A stretch of DNA of 64,000 nt from Daphnia carinata (GCF_022539665.2 NC_081332.1:7406303-7470302); one strand, 5' to 3'. Shown: positions 28,562 to 40,350, counted from the first letter of the stretch. Numbers and translations: made by a program. Notes: generated from the sequence alone by a model not told the origin.

Positions 28562-30054
28562 AATTGCCTTAAATTCCCCTGCGTTGTATCCGACTGGCTG
28601 GGTGGGTGGGCTCGAGGACAGGGTAGAGGGTACGTAGGACAGTGTAGGGTTTGTGACTGATTGAAATGATAGTTTCTTCTGCGCGACCGTTTCCTCTTTG
28701 GAATGCTTCCCGACAGCGGCGATGTTTGTTGGATTGGCGTGCTTTGTTGCTGCGTTGGTCTCGTTTGTATGAACGTCAGCGATTGTCTCAACTTTTGTTC
28801 CGTTTGCGTGATTATTGGCTTGATGTCGCTCGCCTGCTGTGCGAAGAACGGGTTGTTGGCTTCCGGAAAATTGTTCAGTTTGTCCAAAAGGAATATGATT
28901 TCCGGCTGTAGTACCTCCAAATTGTTGATGAGTTGTAGTTTCTTTAGGTATGCCGCTAGGTTGGCTACTTCCTTTAGGAACGTTCGTTGGGACGCCAGCA
29001 AGATCTCTTCCAGATGAAGGGATGTGTCGCTCACTTTGGTGATGATTTCCACGTATCTCCCTTCCTCGTCTCTGTCGGTGATGTCCCGTCTTGGAACGAA
29101 GCCGAATAGTTCTCGCTTTGTTGTTGGTGTGACCACTTGAAGGTCTATTATGTTGTAAATTTGTCCGTGTAGGCAAGTCAGAACCTGTCTCGCGTGTCGT
29201 GTGAAAATTTTCTTGAGCTCCGTCACAATTTCCTCCGTCTGCTTCTTCGTCTTCTTCGTGATCGGTACACTGGCTTTCACCTCCAGAATGGATGTCAGAT
29301 ACTTCAGAAGTGTCTTCGGTTGTTTCCAATCCGTTAGTGTTGTTTGGCGTCGTAATTCCTCTGAATGTTGCGCATCAACACGACAAGATGATCCCAGATT
29401 TTTGGGTCGCTCGATTGGAAGTCCTTCTCCCTCTCCTTGAGGCTCTTGATGGCTAGCAGTAGGAACGGTAGCTGGCTGTTCGGTAGTTGGAAGATGCTGT
29501 CCCCTTTCTTCTTGATCTCTTGGAACAGGTGCTGAAGGTTGACGTTGAGCTGGTCTTCCATTGGTTGTCTTCTTTTTTGCAAACAAACCCGAGACTTGTT
29601 CAAAAAAAGCGTTTGTTGGGGAAGTGTTTGTGGAAACGGTTTTCTTGGGTGAAAGACGGTTTACTAGTTGGGCTATGAAGGAAGGAGAATTTTTTACGGT
29701 CGAGGTATCAGCTTTACTTTGAGCTCGTGGTTTGCGAACGTTTGAAAGGTCTACTGGCTTTACTAACTCATACGCAGAGTTCGATCTTAACTTTCTTAGC
29801 TGGGGATTATTCGGAATTGCACTAGGCTTCAAAACAGGAGAGGCAGATTTCCTGATAGTTTCTGTTGCTTTTCTCGAGGTTTTATTACCCGTAAACTTAT
29901 CAGATCCAGCAAGATTTGAAGTGGAAGTTTTATCAAAATTAAGGGTTCTGGCTACACCTTCATCAATTTGAATAACTGGCTCAATAGGACTTTTAATAGT
30001 GGATACAGGTGTGCGAGAAAGTTTATGCTTACTAGAAAAAATATTATCCGTCAT
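28558..30054 (-). CDS. ORF1, leader protein overlapping gag (Gypsy copy 1)
   Basis: 498 aa from the ATG at 30054, about 40 nt inside the 5' LTR boundary. Residues 1-230 are Ser/Thr/Lys-rich, with a repeated basic-Pro flavour and likely disorder. Residues 230-420 are helical, including LKYLTSILEVKASVP, KRELFGFVPRRDITDRDEEG and LQLINNLEVLQPEIIFLLDK. The tail is basic (PKRKRSRRR). The helical part is conserved in copy 2 (44041-44500). No known domain is recognised; the position suggests a matrix-like or pre-Gag role. Its last 770 nt overlap an open gag frame, and its TGA is part of an ATGA with the gag ATG. Confidence 0.65.
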   Translation of the reverse strand: MTDNIFSSKHKLSRTPVSTIKSPIEPVIQIDEGVARTLNFDKTSTSNLAGSDKFTGNKTSRKATETIRKSASPVLKPSAIPNNPQLRKLRSNSAYELVKPVDLSNVRKPRAQSKADTSTVKNSPSFIAQLVNRLSPKKTVSTNTSPTNAFFEQVSGLFAKKKTTNGRPAQRQPSAPVPRDQEERGQHLPTTEQPATVPTASHQEPQGEGEGLPIERPKNLGSSCRVDAQHSEELRRQTTLTDWKQPKTLLKYLTSILEVKASVPITKKTKKQTEEIVTELKKIFTRHARQVLTCLHGQIYNIIDLQVVTPTTKRELFGFVPRRDITDRDEEGRYVEIITKVSDTSLHLEEILLASQRTFLKEVANLAAYLKKLQLINNLEVLQPEIIFLLDKLNNFPEANNPFFAQQASDIKPIITQTEQKLRQSLTFIQTRPTQQQSTPIQQTSPLSGSIPKRKRSRRRNYHFNQSQTLHCPTYPLPCPRAHPPSQSDTTQGNLRQL

Positions 30055-30094
30055 TGTGAGTGAGTTCGATAGATCGCTAAAAATATTCCCATAA

Positions 30095-30718
30095 ATAAAT
30101 GGGAAACGGAAATACAAATGGAGTCAGGTGAGTCTAGTCTTACCGTCACCGCCGTGGCAAAGATGGAATAAAGATGTCAAACGTTGAAAGAGAAAAGATA
30201 AGACAGACGGAACTTGTCAGGCACACAAGAAGCGATGAAAGTACTCACAATAATTATGGAATGAGTAACAAAATTGAACTCACTATATTTGAAGAAATAG
30301 ACAGCACTTGTAGCACTAAGAATGAGAACTGGAACTGGAAATAACTGAAGGGCTGAAGAGAACTGTAGGAGTATAGAACTAACTTTTGGGAACAAAAAGG
30401 GCATCCTTTTATACGTTTTACAGGCTTAAGGGAACATAGCATTTCCGACAAATGAGCTCCGGATGTCGTACGCAGGAACATTTCATATTCACGGAAATGC
30501 ATGGCGCGACTTCCTACTCATGCAGATTCATCCAATCGGAAATAAGTAGAGCACAAGGTACAATATAAAAATAGAATTCAACGAAAGGGCAACAACACTT
30601 GAATTATGATATCTATAAGAAATAAAGACAACGGATATAATATATAATCATATTAATAAAACAAACAATCAAAACACAATATAATTCAATAAAAATTGTA
30701 TTTTATGACTTCGTTACA
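30095..30718 (-). repeat. 5' LTR of Gypsy copy 1, truncated
   Basis: Matches 17250-17872 with two substitutions and one indel. TATAAAA lies at 30407-30413 and GTTAGTT at 30377-30383 (minus). The inner 154 bp seen in the other LTR and any TGG-type primer site are missing; ORF1 follows within about 40 nt. Confidence 0.75.
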
Positions 30719-31762
30719 GTAATGACGTTCATGTTTTCCACGTCGGCCAGCTGGAGGGGCAAGTACGGCCGAGCGCCATCGTATAGAAAGTGATTTGGCG
30801 TAAAATGATCAGGATCTTCGGGATCCATGCTTAAGTGCGTTAACGGCCGGCCATTTAGCAGAGCTGCCACTTCAACAACGACGGTCCGTAGTACTTGGTC
30901 TGTGACTAGGCAATTACCTATGCTGGTTTTCATTGCCCGCTTACAGGATTGTACAATCCTTTGCCGAGTGGGAACATCACTCAACATCACCGAAGTGGGA
31001 CCTTCGTGAAGCGAAGTGCCATTCTACTTTTTGACAGGCCATCATCGTCTGAAGCTCTTCGTATTTAGTAACAAGTTCTTCCAAAGCCTGTCGCAACTCC
31101 TGCTCGGCAGCAACAAAGTTTGTTCCATTGTCACTGTAAAAAACCCTCGGTTTTCCGTGCAGGCTGACAAAACGAGAAAAACAGAGTAGGAACTCCTCCA
31201 TACTGAGCCCGTTGGCTATTTCCAAGTGGATTGCTCGTGTCATCAAGCACGTGAATAGGCTAACCCAACGTATTTCAATGTCGTCTTCCTCCTCCATCGT
31301 CTCGTACAGTTAAAGGTCCAAAGTAATCGACCCGGTGTACGTGAACGCGGGCAGATGAGTTGTTAAACGGTGGACTGGTAGTGAAGCCATCAACGGAGGG
31401 CTAGGCTTCGACGACGTGCATTTGCAAAGCCAGCAATTGTTGATTACGGATTTTACCACCTTGCGTCCAGAAAGTATCCAATAGCGTGAACGGAGGTCAG
31501 TCAATAATCTCTCTGTTTTGACGTGCAGATGTCTTATGTGATAATCCCAAACTATTCTCCGTGTTAAAAGTTGCGTCGCTGGTAGGAGTATGGGGTGCTT
31601 AGCTGCATAATCTATTGGCGCGTGAAGTATAGGTCCGCCTATTCGCAACTCTCCGACTTCATCCAAGAAGGGCTTGAAGGTGCGAAGCTTTGATCTGAGT
31701 GGCAATTCTAGATTCTTGCGTAGGGGCGTAGAATTCTCCAGCAAAGGCCGATTCCTGTGCAC
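30719..31762 (-). pseudogene. BEL copy A integrase (right half of split gene)
   Basis: Minus-strand frames 31310-31762, 30977-31297 and 30719-30990 give the integrase in order: a zinc domain with HIRHLHVKTERLL and CWLCKC, the catalytic core start RAIHLEIANGLS, SDNGTNF, then the third-acid region and LLNGRPLTHLS. The gene runs up to the Gypsy LTR at 30718; the missing C-terminus is at 16738-17095. Frameshifts separate the three frames, so it is inactive. Confidence 0.8.
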
Positions 31763-33497
31763 GTATGATGCATACTGTCAGCGTTGTTACTATTTCTTCT
31801 AACGTTAACTCTCCGACAATGGGTTTTTCTCCACATAATTTGGCTCGAGCGTTGTTGGAAAATCTTTGATTCCAGGCCAACACTCGTTGAAGTTTCAACA
31901 AGTTGGAAAAACGTACAACACATCGATTGATGACGTGGTTTTCATCTTCCGTTTTGACTGCCAAGATAGGAATCACGTTTACATCCCGTTCTTCTGGCTC
32001 CGTATTTTCTTCCCAAATGTGCCACTCTGAGGGGTCTAGGTTCAGGAACAGAGGTCCTCTGTGAAAGTTGACCAACTCGTTGACATCCTTTGGGCCGATA
32101 CTTCTACTGCAGAGGTCCGAAGGGTTTAAGCCTCCAGCAACATGATGCCATTGTCGGTGACCTATGTTCCGGAGTATTTTACCGATGCGGTTGTTGACGA
32201 AGACTTCAAATCGTCAGGTTTTTGTAATGGATCCACCGTAGCACCGTTCGTGAGTCCGTGTGGAAAGTCACTTGTCGCAAGTCGATTTCTAGTTCACGAC
32301 AAATCGTGAGGTCGATGCTGAGACCTTCTATTGCATTCATCAGCGTGACGTATGTTTTTGACATAACGAACTACACGTTGATGGACTGATTCTCGAATAC
32401 GGTACGGAAATAGGCTACTGCTCGGTAACCTTTGGAGCTTGCATCCGTGAAGACGTGGAAGTGCTGTGGAGTCCAATGTCCGCGTTTGAAACGGAAGCAT
32501 CTCGGAACCGAAAAAGACTCTAAATTTTTCAGATGGTCGTACCAGCAATAGAAACGTTGCCTCAATGTTTCAGGTAAGACGTCGTCCCAACCAATCCGTT
32601 CTTCGTTTGTCCAGATGTCTTGGAGCAAAGACTTCATTATGAAGACAACAGGTGCAACCATTCTCAGCGGGTCGTAGACACTAGAGATGATGCTTAGGAA
32701 GGCTCGCTTGGTGAGGGTTTCGTTGTTCGACGGCTTCCGAATCTAGAACGTCAGCATATCTCTCTCTCTGTCCCACATTACTCCAAGCGTTCTTTCAACG
32801 GGGAGTTTCTCCAAGTCCAGATCCAGGGTTGGTGAAGCGAGGCCGCATTCTCGTAACGCTGCTATCACCGTTCTCGTTGACGACGTCCATTTTGTCAAGT
32901 TGAACCCGCCTAACTGAAGAAGAGATTTCATCTGGCGGGACCGTTTGACTGCCTCGTCTTCAGAGTCGAAGAAGTCGGAGTAATTGTCGACGTAAAACTT
33001 CCGTCGAACACTATCAACTACTTCTGGAAACTGGTCGCGGTGGTCATCGGCCGTTCGGTTGAGCCGAAGATGCAGGTCATCCGAGAGCATATCGCTCCAA
33101 ATACGTGAACAGTTATCTGATACGTTAACGGGGCTGGAGAACTGCCGGGCGTCCGGTAGATAAATCGGAAAGCCGTTTGGTCTTCTTCGGGAACTTTCAC
33201 TTGGTGAAACATTTTCTCGTTGACCGCTCCGACTGGTATGAGGTTACGGCGGAAGCAAACGAGTAGGTTAGGTCCTCGAAGCAAATTTTGGCTTATCGAT
33301 GTGCCACCGAACTCAGCAGCTCCATCGAATACAACACGGACTTTGGTCGATGAACTGGATGGGCTCACGACCCCGTGGTGTAGTAGATACCACGTCTTGC
33401 TCGTCTCCGTCCGTGCTTCTTGGGTCGTGAGAAGTCGGGCATGTTTCAAGTCGATGTACTCCTTGACTACTGCATCGTACTTTCGAGCAAACTCCAT
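31763..33497 (-). pseudogene. BEL copy A RT, A17 and RNase H region
   Basis: RT enters at 33018-33497 (VRVVFDGAAEFGG, LLRGPNLLVCFR) and continues at 32743-33090 with KFYVDNYSDFFDSEDEA, the YVDN form of the RT catalytic motif common in BEL elements. A17/RNase H sequence follows at 32294-32661 (QDIWTNEERIGWDDVLP, HVFTDASSKGYRAVAYF). 31659-32075 covers the linker to integrase (WHIWEENTEP). There are several frame changes but little loss of sequence. Confidence 0.75.
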
Positions 33498-34259
33498 GTC
33501 TCAATGAAAGCGTCGCTCGAGAGCGTAGAGCCTCTTCAAGGCAGACGACCGATTGTTCGGGAGGTTTACGTCGTTGGTCTTCCACATTAAGCCGACTTGA
33601 TACCGATTACCAATACTCTTTACTGAAGATTCGAGGATACGTTTTCCTCGTAGATCATCTTCGGATAAAATGGGCTGATCTACTTCCACTTCTTTTGCCT
33701 CAAGTTTCCAGAATTTCATGACCAACTCGTTTAGGCCTTCGGGACGTTCCTCGGTGGTCACATGAGTGATGAACGGAAGTCCGTCTTGTGTCGAGCCCGT
33801 TTGTCCACCCAGACACCAGCCAAACGGCGTCTTAAAGCCGATGGGCCCAGTCGTTCCAGCCAGCGGCTTGATGGAAGCTACATGATCATGGGCCTCTGCG
33901 ACGTCGATTCCTATCAGCACGGTCACGTCCTCTTTTGAACGGTCGGGACGTCAATACCACGTAGGTGTGTCCATGACTCCCACTGTCGAGGGTCGATCGG
34001 CGAATTCGGCGTCACCTTCAAGTTGTCGACGAGTTAAGCGTTCTTGACTTCAAACTGGTTTTTACCATCACGAGATGCTAGGGCGAAGTTTACTACGGAA
34101 GCCGCGACGATAGACGTGGCTCCGTTATACGAGACAACGGTGATGCGTTTAGACGGCCCAACAAGTCCCAACTTCTTTACCAAGTCGCTCCTAATCAGCG
34201 TGGTGTCACTTCCGGTATCCAGGAAACCGAAGTGTCGACCCATGTTTTACCAGCTCTAA
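33498..34259 (-). pseudogene. BEL copy A protease (DUF1758) region
   Basis: 34034-34243 carries the aspartic protease motif GFLDTGSDTTLI and the following strand. 33501-33926 continues with TVLIGIDVAEAHDH and TPFGWCLGGQ. Together they form the A17/DUF1758 protease that separates Gag from Pol. Frameshifts occur near 33940 and 34030. Confidence 0.75.
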
Positions 34260-35800
34260 CACGAACCGGTACGATCTTGAAACGTACACGTCGGTTTACT
34301 GTTTCTAAATGGGTTAAAGTCCCAAGGGATGCAGTCGATGGTGGCACTGGTGGAGCAGCTAACCTCCTCAATGGGATGTGTTGCGTATCTCAACTGAGAG
34401 AGTAGCAATAGCTTAACAGCCAGTCTTTGAGCCCTGACTTTCCTGGTTTCACAATTAGAAAACTGAACTAAGATTTGGAATTCTTTATTGAACAAACCAA
34501 GGGGGGGTTTCGACGTGAATGTCAACTGGCAAAGGGCAAAAAGAAGACTTCAAAGTTACTAATCAACAGCCCTGAAAGGAACTGTAATGGCAACTCAAAC
34601 TTAAAACACAATCTGATTCAGTCGAATTATATGTGCTTCCAAGAAGACACAGACGGGGAACCAAAAGAAAATCGAACGAGTACGGGAGCCCTCTAGGGAG
34701 TCTTGCCTCCACCGATCAAATCGGTGACAGGATGAATTCAGATCCATGAAGCAAGGTGTGCTGTCGGGATCCAGTGCACCCAGCAATAGTACAGCTGATA
34801 TCCTTGGGGCATTCCTTGCGTTCATGGTTTCCCGTAAGACGTAATAAACATCTTCCGGACTTGAATACTTTCTCAGCCCTTTTCGTCGGCGTGAGCGACA
34901 TGAAAATAGTACAGGTTGAAAGATTGTGGACACTGCCGTTACATATAAGGTATTTCCACCGTTCTGTCTTCTCGGCTTGTATCTTCCCCGATGTTGATCG
35001 GCTAGTTGGAGGCTTGGTTGCTGAAAATGATGACGCCGCTACCTTCGAGCCTTCCATCGTCGATATTTGTCCGATGGTCGCCGTATATGGGAGGCTGAGT
35101 CGTTTGACGTGCTTCCTTTCGTCGAACTTAACACCTTTGGACGTCGACGTGGGTAAAGACTCGAATTCGTTTTTCCCATGTTGTTTGCTCATGAATTTTA
35201 ACGTTACCCAGTCGTCTAGAACGGTCGGTTCTACGCCGGCCTTTTTTCGTTTTTCAATCCACTTATCCTTGAGGTAAGGCGTCAATTTCGCTTCAAGGGT
35301 CATCAAGGTGGTATGGCTGTACATCTCATGGTTTGTACTTCGATTTTGAGAGCGTGCTCCTCCAACATAAAAAGAAGAACCGGAGAGTCCTCATACTCTT
35401 CATACAAAGCCTGGAATTTGGCCTGGAATCGTGAGTAATTCTTCGGGTTACCATCAAACGGCTGGATCTTGAAGTTTGGAGGTTGTAGACAACTACAACA
35501 GCTGCTGTGAGGACGATTGACTTGACTGTGGTTATGGAACGTTCAGAGCGCTCATCTTCATCATGCTTCGCTGACTAGCGTGTTGTTTGCCGCAATGTCT
35601 CTGGACGTGACTCTTGAGCTCTCAATGAGTTTACTTAACTGTTCACACATGCTCCTTAAAGCCTTATTAAGGATTTCTGTTATGGAAGTTTGTTTGCCTC
35701 CATCTGAGCCCTCACCGTTTCCAACTTCAATTCCAGCTTCAGCATCTGAGCTTCAGTCTCCAACTCCCCATGGCTTGATTGTTGGAGAAGGCTGGTTGAT
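34260..35800 (-). pseudogene. BEL copy A Gag
   Basis: The N-terminal coiled coil (LETEAQMLKLELKLETVRAQ, about 35690-35760) is followed by the DUF1759 capsid start (FDGNPKNYSRFQAKFQALY, about 35395-35470). The open frame 34716-35324 has the capsid remainder (LKFMSKQHGKNEFESLP) and Cys/His zinc knuckles (about 34740-34900, ending GSRQHTLLHG). Since this copy has a normal Gag before pol, the zinc-knuckle ORF found after its DUF5641 end (15715-16332) is a different protein. Confidence 0.7.
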
Positions 35801-36640
35801 TTAACGTTGGTATGCCTTTTCGTGACACGACACCTCATTTTTTGGAAATTTTTTTTGTATACAAGGAAATGTTTCCTACACCTCGCAATTACATTAATCT
35901 ATAGGATATTGATTAAACTATATTCCTTTTTAGTAATATCACAAGTTCATATGTATTAATTATTTTACGAAAGGGAATTTTTTAAAGTGAAGACGGTGCT
36001 AAGTTTTTCCTGTCAAAAATAGTTTATTTTATTCCCACCTGAGGCGCTGAGCTCACAATGTTTTTTTTCTGTGACAGCTAATAGTTCGCTCTAAAAGCAG
36101 ACGCATTTCTGCTTGCTTTTACATAGTGACTTTGACTTTAAGGTGGACCTATGGACATGTGAAATACGCTGAGATAGTATTACTACTTCATCAATGGGCT
36201 TTGAGGTGGAGGACCCATATCCCTGTGTTAATTACAAAATGTTGTGACATTCAGTTTTGCAATTTAAAGTTGTAAATCTTACCTTTTAGTGAGTACTAGT
36301 TTCTCTACCTTTTTGGGATTCCCTTCCCATGCTATGGGTTCCTTATTCTTTCTCAGTAATTTGTAAATAACTTGCCATGGTATTTCTACCGGTTCGGGGT
36401 GTGAACAATAGTACGGGTGTTCTAAGTCTATGGTACCTTTTATTATACTCTTCGATCAGTTGCAAGAGCTGATGGTTATTGGTTGGGTTAGGCCTTCGGC
36501 TAGAGAGAAGATAAGGCTCGAAATTATGGTTCTCATCCGTTATTGTATTACATTTCTGTTATCAGTTTTTTTGGTTGTGTAATGGCTTGTCTTAAGGATC
36601 TTCTAACAGGGGTTTTGACGTTTGTTTCTCTTTAACGTCT
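35801..36640. other. No recognisable gene
   Basis: Probably contains the 5' end of BEL copy A, but no LTR partner is visible in the window. No convincing frame. Confidence 0.35.
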
Positions 36641-39010
36641 TACTCATAATGATACAATTTTTATTCTCTACATGTGGAACATGTTCAAATAGCAATACTA
36701 CAGAAGATCGTTTTGATTCTACGCTTTAGCACGTTAGTACATCCTAATTCAATTGGTTTAGATGCAAATACTTGTTTGTTGTCGTTTAAGACTTTCCCTA
36801 TCTCATTTCCACCTATCACTAACAGATGGGATAATTCGAAGGTAATGGTTGAATTTCCTTTAATGCTATAGATTAGGATTGCTATTTTCATAATACTAAA
36901 TCGGATTGTATTCCGTTCTATACTAATATTAGTGTTTTATTAGCTACATGGATTTTTGTTTTATATTTTTGATGAAAAAATCTAAGCCTATGATACACCA
37001 AACCATGTTGAAAACCGAAGTTTGGAGCTAATTTAATACTTAAAGTAAAACATCCTTAAGGGTACATAACATTCCCTGAGACCGATATAAATCATTGGCG
37101 AATTTTAGGTTCTAATTCAACTTAGATTGCCTTATGGAGTAACAGAGAAAATTTTTCCGACGATATGGTACTGGCTGCTGCTCCCACATCTACTAAAACT
37201 TGGCATTTCTGATTGCTTAAATCTACGGGTATTTTAATTAGTTTACATGACTGTCTTGTGTTCTTGTTATCCAGATATGTGTATTGTGTGCAATCCTGAT
37301 ATCTTCCACGGCTATTGGATCTGTCACGGGAAATCTATCTCGATCTTCTTTGTATGATCGCTCTTGGCGATTTCTTTTCAATTAGCTATCCCTCAATGGC
37401 TGTCTGCCTTCCCATTTAACACTATTCTATCTGGACGGGTTCCTTCCTTGGCGGTATGAGTCGACAATGTTTAATGACAATCCCTGCTATTTGCGGTTGC
37501 TGAGGTAAGATATGTAGAATGGGACGGCAATGCCTGACTGGCAGCAAGACCTAGTCTCATTACATTGGTAATGCTGTATGACTTAGCCTCATTGCAAGGT
37601 ACCATAATAGTGCTACATACTTTTTCTCTGTAAATGAATAATTTAGTTACCATTTAGATAGTAAGCGACTTGCGTATTCTACTGGTGTTTTGGTTCTCTT
37701 GAAGGGCTGTGTTAGTACTCCTCCTCTGTCGTAACTGAATGCATCCGGAAAAATTTCCATCGCCAAATTTGTTGTTTAGATGGTCTAGCTCTGTAGTTGA
37801 TGTAAGTGCCTCATTCAAAGCATTGAAACTCTAAACCTGATACGTTCCTCAAATGAAAGGAGTTTCATTGTTTGTTAACGAGATGAGTTAACGTGCGATG
37901 GCTGTAAAATGCTGGATGTGACGTTGATAACGGGGGCACAATCCCAGGAAGCCTTCCACCCGGTTAATTTAGGTTACTGTAGAGTGACTATGTGACTCTA
38001 CAGTAACTACAGTACTCTATGTGTGACTATTGCTAGAAATGGAAAATTTTAATGGCCTCCATTTTTTCAGAATCAGGATCTACACTGTCTTTGGTAACAA
38101 CTTGCCCAAAAAAATTAAATGTAATGTGTTAATGTGTGTCCAAAAATTTCATGTCTCTCAGCCAATAAGTACTTTGACTATTTGAGTTTCACGCTTCCTT
38201 TCCCAAGGCGATCCAGAACTGAGCGTAGTCGTTCCAAGTGTGCTTAAACCGTTGCCGATAATATGTTCAAGCCATCTAGGAACACGATACAACCCGTACA
38301 TCTATCGTAGTTTGTTTTAAAAGGCTGCCTTAGATCTATCCTACTCGGCGACTGAAACCAGTTGGTATCCGGATTGAAGATCCATGCTGACCATAATTGT
38401 AGCCCTCTCCACGCGGCTCGGTGTATCGGCTACGCGAGATTGGGGGTAAGAATCTCTTATTTCACGTCACTGCATTGCGCATACGGCAATCCACGCAGAA
38501 ACGCCAAGTTCCGTCCTTCTACTTTGTTATAACCACAGGAGAAGACCAAGTATTGTCAGGGTATACCATTATTATCTGACACAACATTCCTTCCCCCTGC
38601 TTTTGAGTCACGATTCGGTCTTTCCTAGCAATTCTATTAGGCACCTGGTGAATTGGATGGTTAATTCCCGCATATATATCATGTTCTACCAATGTGTAGT
38701 GTCCCAAATCTTTTTCACTTAAAACCAAACAGCTAAAGGAATCCTAAAGAATTTCCAGCACCTCACTTCTTTGATCTTTCTGTAGGTTTTTCCAATTCTG
38801 GGTTTCCAATTATTTAATAATTTTTTAATTTTGTGAGTCGCGGTACCCGTTTCTGAGGCTTTGCCAGATTGTTGTACTTTCCAGCCTATTTAAATTCTTC
38901 TACAGTTCCCAATGACAAACCATTTTTCAGCAAACTAATTTTGAAGACTGGCTACAAGAATATTTTCTAGTCAGCCCGAACAAGAGCGTGGCTCGTAGAC
39001 AGGTTTGTAA
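36641..39010 (-). pseudogene. Relics of the second Gypsy family (gag-protease and RT pieces)
   Basis: Two minus-strand blocks. 37930-39010 reads protease linker, RT entry with an FCVD-like motif near 38500 and RT thumb (FLGLCPRYQRHI-like near 37920-37970). 36641-37660 reads a protease-like VLVDVGAAASTIS (about 37150-37210) and the protease-RT linker VFASKPIELGCTNVL (36720-36790). The order of the blocks shows they are pieces of at least two copies or a rearranged one. 38500-39010 matches 14335-14883. Decay is heavy. Confidence 0.5.
37974..38006. repeat. Perfect 12-bp inverted repeat
   Basis: TTACTGTAGAGT, 9-nt spacer, ACTCTACAGTAA. It lies at the edge of an RT relic and may mark a small inversion-duplication event. 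Confidence 0.6.
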
Positions 39011-39189
39011 CGGCCGTAAGTGAATCCGAACGAAAACAAACATCTTCCATTTTGTTACAAACGTTTGCTCAAACTTAAGCGGTACGATGACTGGATACTA
39101 ACACCGTATATTCAGATTTTCTATACTGCGAATGGAGATTGCTGTGAGCGAAAAATCACCCATTTTGGAAAGTTGGTGCTCCGTTTGAT

Positions 39190-40350
39190 AATTAAACCGT
39201 ATGAGTCAATGGAAGGTTCGAGATTGTCGGCGTCATCATCTTCGGCAACCGCGCCTCCAAGGAGCCGACCAACATCATAGAAGAGAACCGCCGAGAAGAC
39301 GGTACATTGGAGATCCCGTGTATGCAACGGTAGAACCCACACATCCACCCACACACATCTTTCAAACTGCACCTTCTTCACATCTCCCTCGCTCACAAGA
39401 AAGTATTCCGGGAGATCTTTGCTGTGTCCCACCGGCAAACAAGAGGGAAAAGAATATCCAAGGGACATCAGTTGTACCATCGCTGGATGCACTGGTTCTC
39501 CACACCACAATTTGCTTCGCGGCATTGAACTCATCCAACTGAGGAAGCTAGCGGATCCAACTGCTCCATTAGATCAACCATTGGCAGCAATCCTTTGACC
39601 TTAACCCTCTTCGAAACAGTAAAGTGATTTCTAGATTGTACCGGTTCGTATTGGAGTTGGTGAAACATGAGTCATCATTTTCGGTTTCCTGGATACTGGA
39701 GGCAATTCTACGCTGAACAGGAGCGACGTAGTAAAGAAGTTGGGACTTGTTGAACCGTCTAAATTCATCAGCGTTGTCTCGTAGGATGAAGCCACGTCGA
39801 ACGTTAAGGCTTCCTTAGTAAATTTCGACCTCTCGTCTCGTGACAGCACAAGTAAGTTTGAAATCAAACACGCTTGCGCCGTTGGCAATTTAAAGGTGAC
39901 GCCGAATTTGCCGATCGACCTTCTACAGTTGGTGTCCTGGGCACACCTACGTGGTATTGAAGTCCCGACCGTTCAACAGGAGGACGTAACCGTGTTGATA
40001 GTCATCGAAGTCGCAGAGGCCCATGATCATGAAGCTTTCATCAAGCCGACAGTTGGAACGATTTTTGTTTGGGTGGTGTTTGGATAGTCAAACGGGCCCC
40101 GCCACAGGATGGACGCCCGCTCATCGCTCGTTTGGTAACCGAGGAACGTCGCGAGGACCTTAACTAGTTAGTCAAGCAGTTCTGGCAACTTAACCTCAAG
40201 AACGTAGAAATAGAGCACCCCGTTCTATCCGAAGACAATCTACGTGAAAATCGCATCCTCGAATCTTCTGTAAAAATTATTAAGTAAACGGTATCAAATC
40301 GGCTTAATGTGAAAAGCAGACTAAGTAAAGCTTCCGAACACTCTTCTTCT
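39190..40350 (+). pseudogene. BEL copy C, Gag knuckles and protease
   Basis: 39190-39540 encodes the Gag end with a Cys/His block related to 34740-34900 (YPRDISCTIAGCTG shared). Protease sequence follows from 39680: DTG-like residues, then IEVAEAHDH at about 40005-40030 and HPVLSEDNLRENRILESS near 40216-40270. It parallels 2522-3110 closely. Stops and frameshifts are frequent. Confidence 0.65.

Larger units (their letters stand above)
17096..30718 (-). mobile_element. Envelope-bearing Gypsy element, copy 1 (retrovirus-like, 13.6 kb)
   Basis: Order on the minus strand: 5' LTR (30718-30095, truncated inside), ORF1, gag, pol, accessory ORF A, accessory ORF B, env, 3' LTR (17872-17096). The shared 623 bp of the two LTRs differ by two substitutions and one indel by eye, so the insertion is recent. 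It sits inside BEL copy A, with GTAG (17092-17095) and GTAA (30719-30722) as a likely 4-bp target duplication. All major ORFs are open, but the 5' LTR lacks about 154 bp and the usual primer site, and pol has likely damaging changes, so this copy is probably not autonomous. Confidence 0.85.

Noticed and set aside
38400-38460. tRNA-like phrases near 38400
   Set aside because: No cloverleaf, no paired A and B boxes, and the region reads as RT relic on the minus strand.
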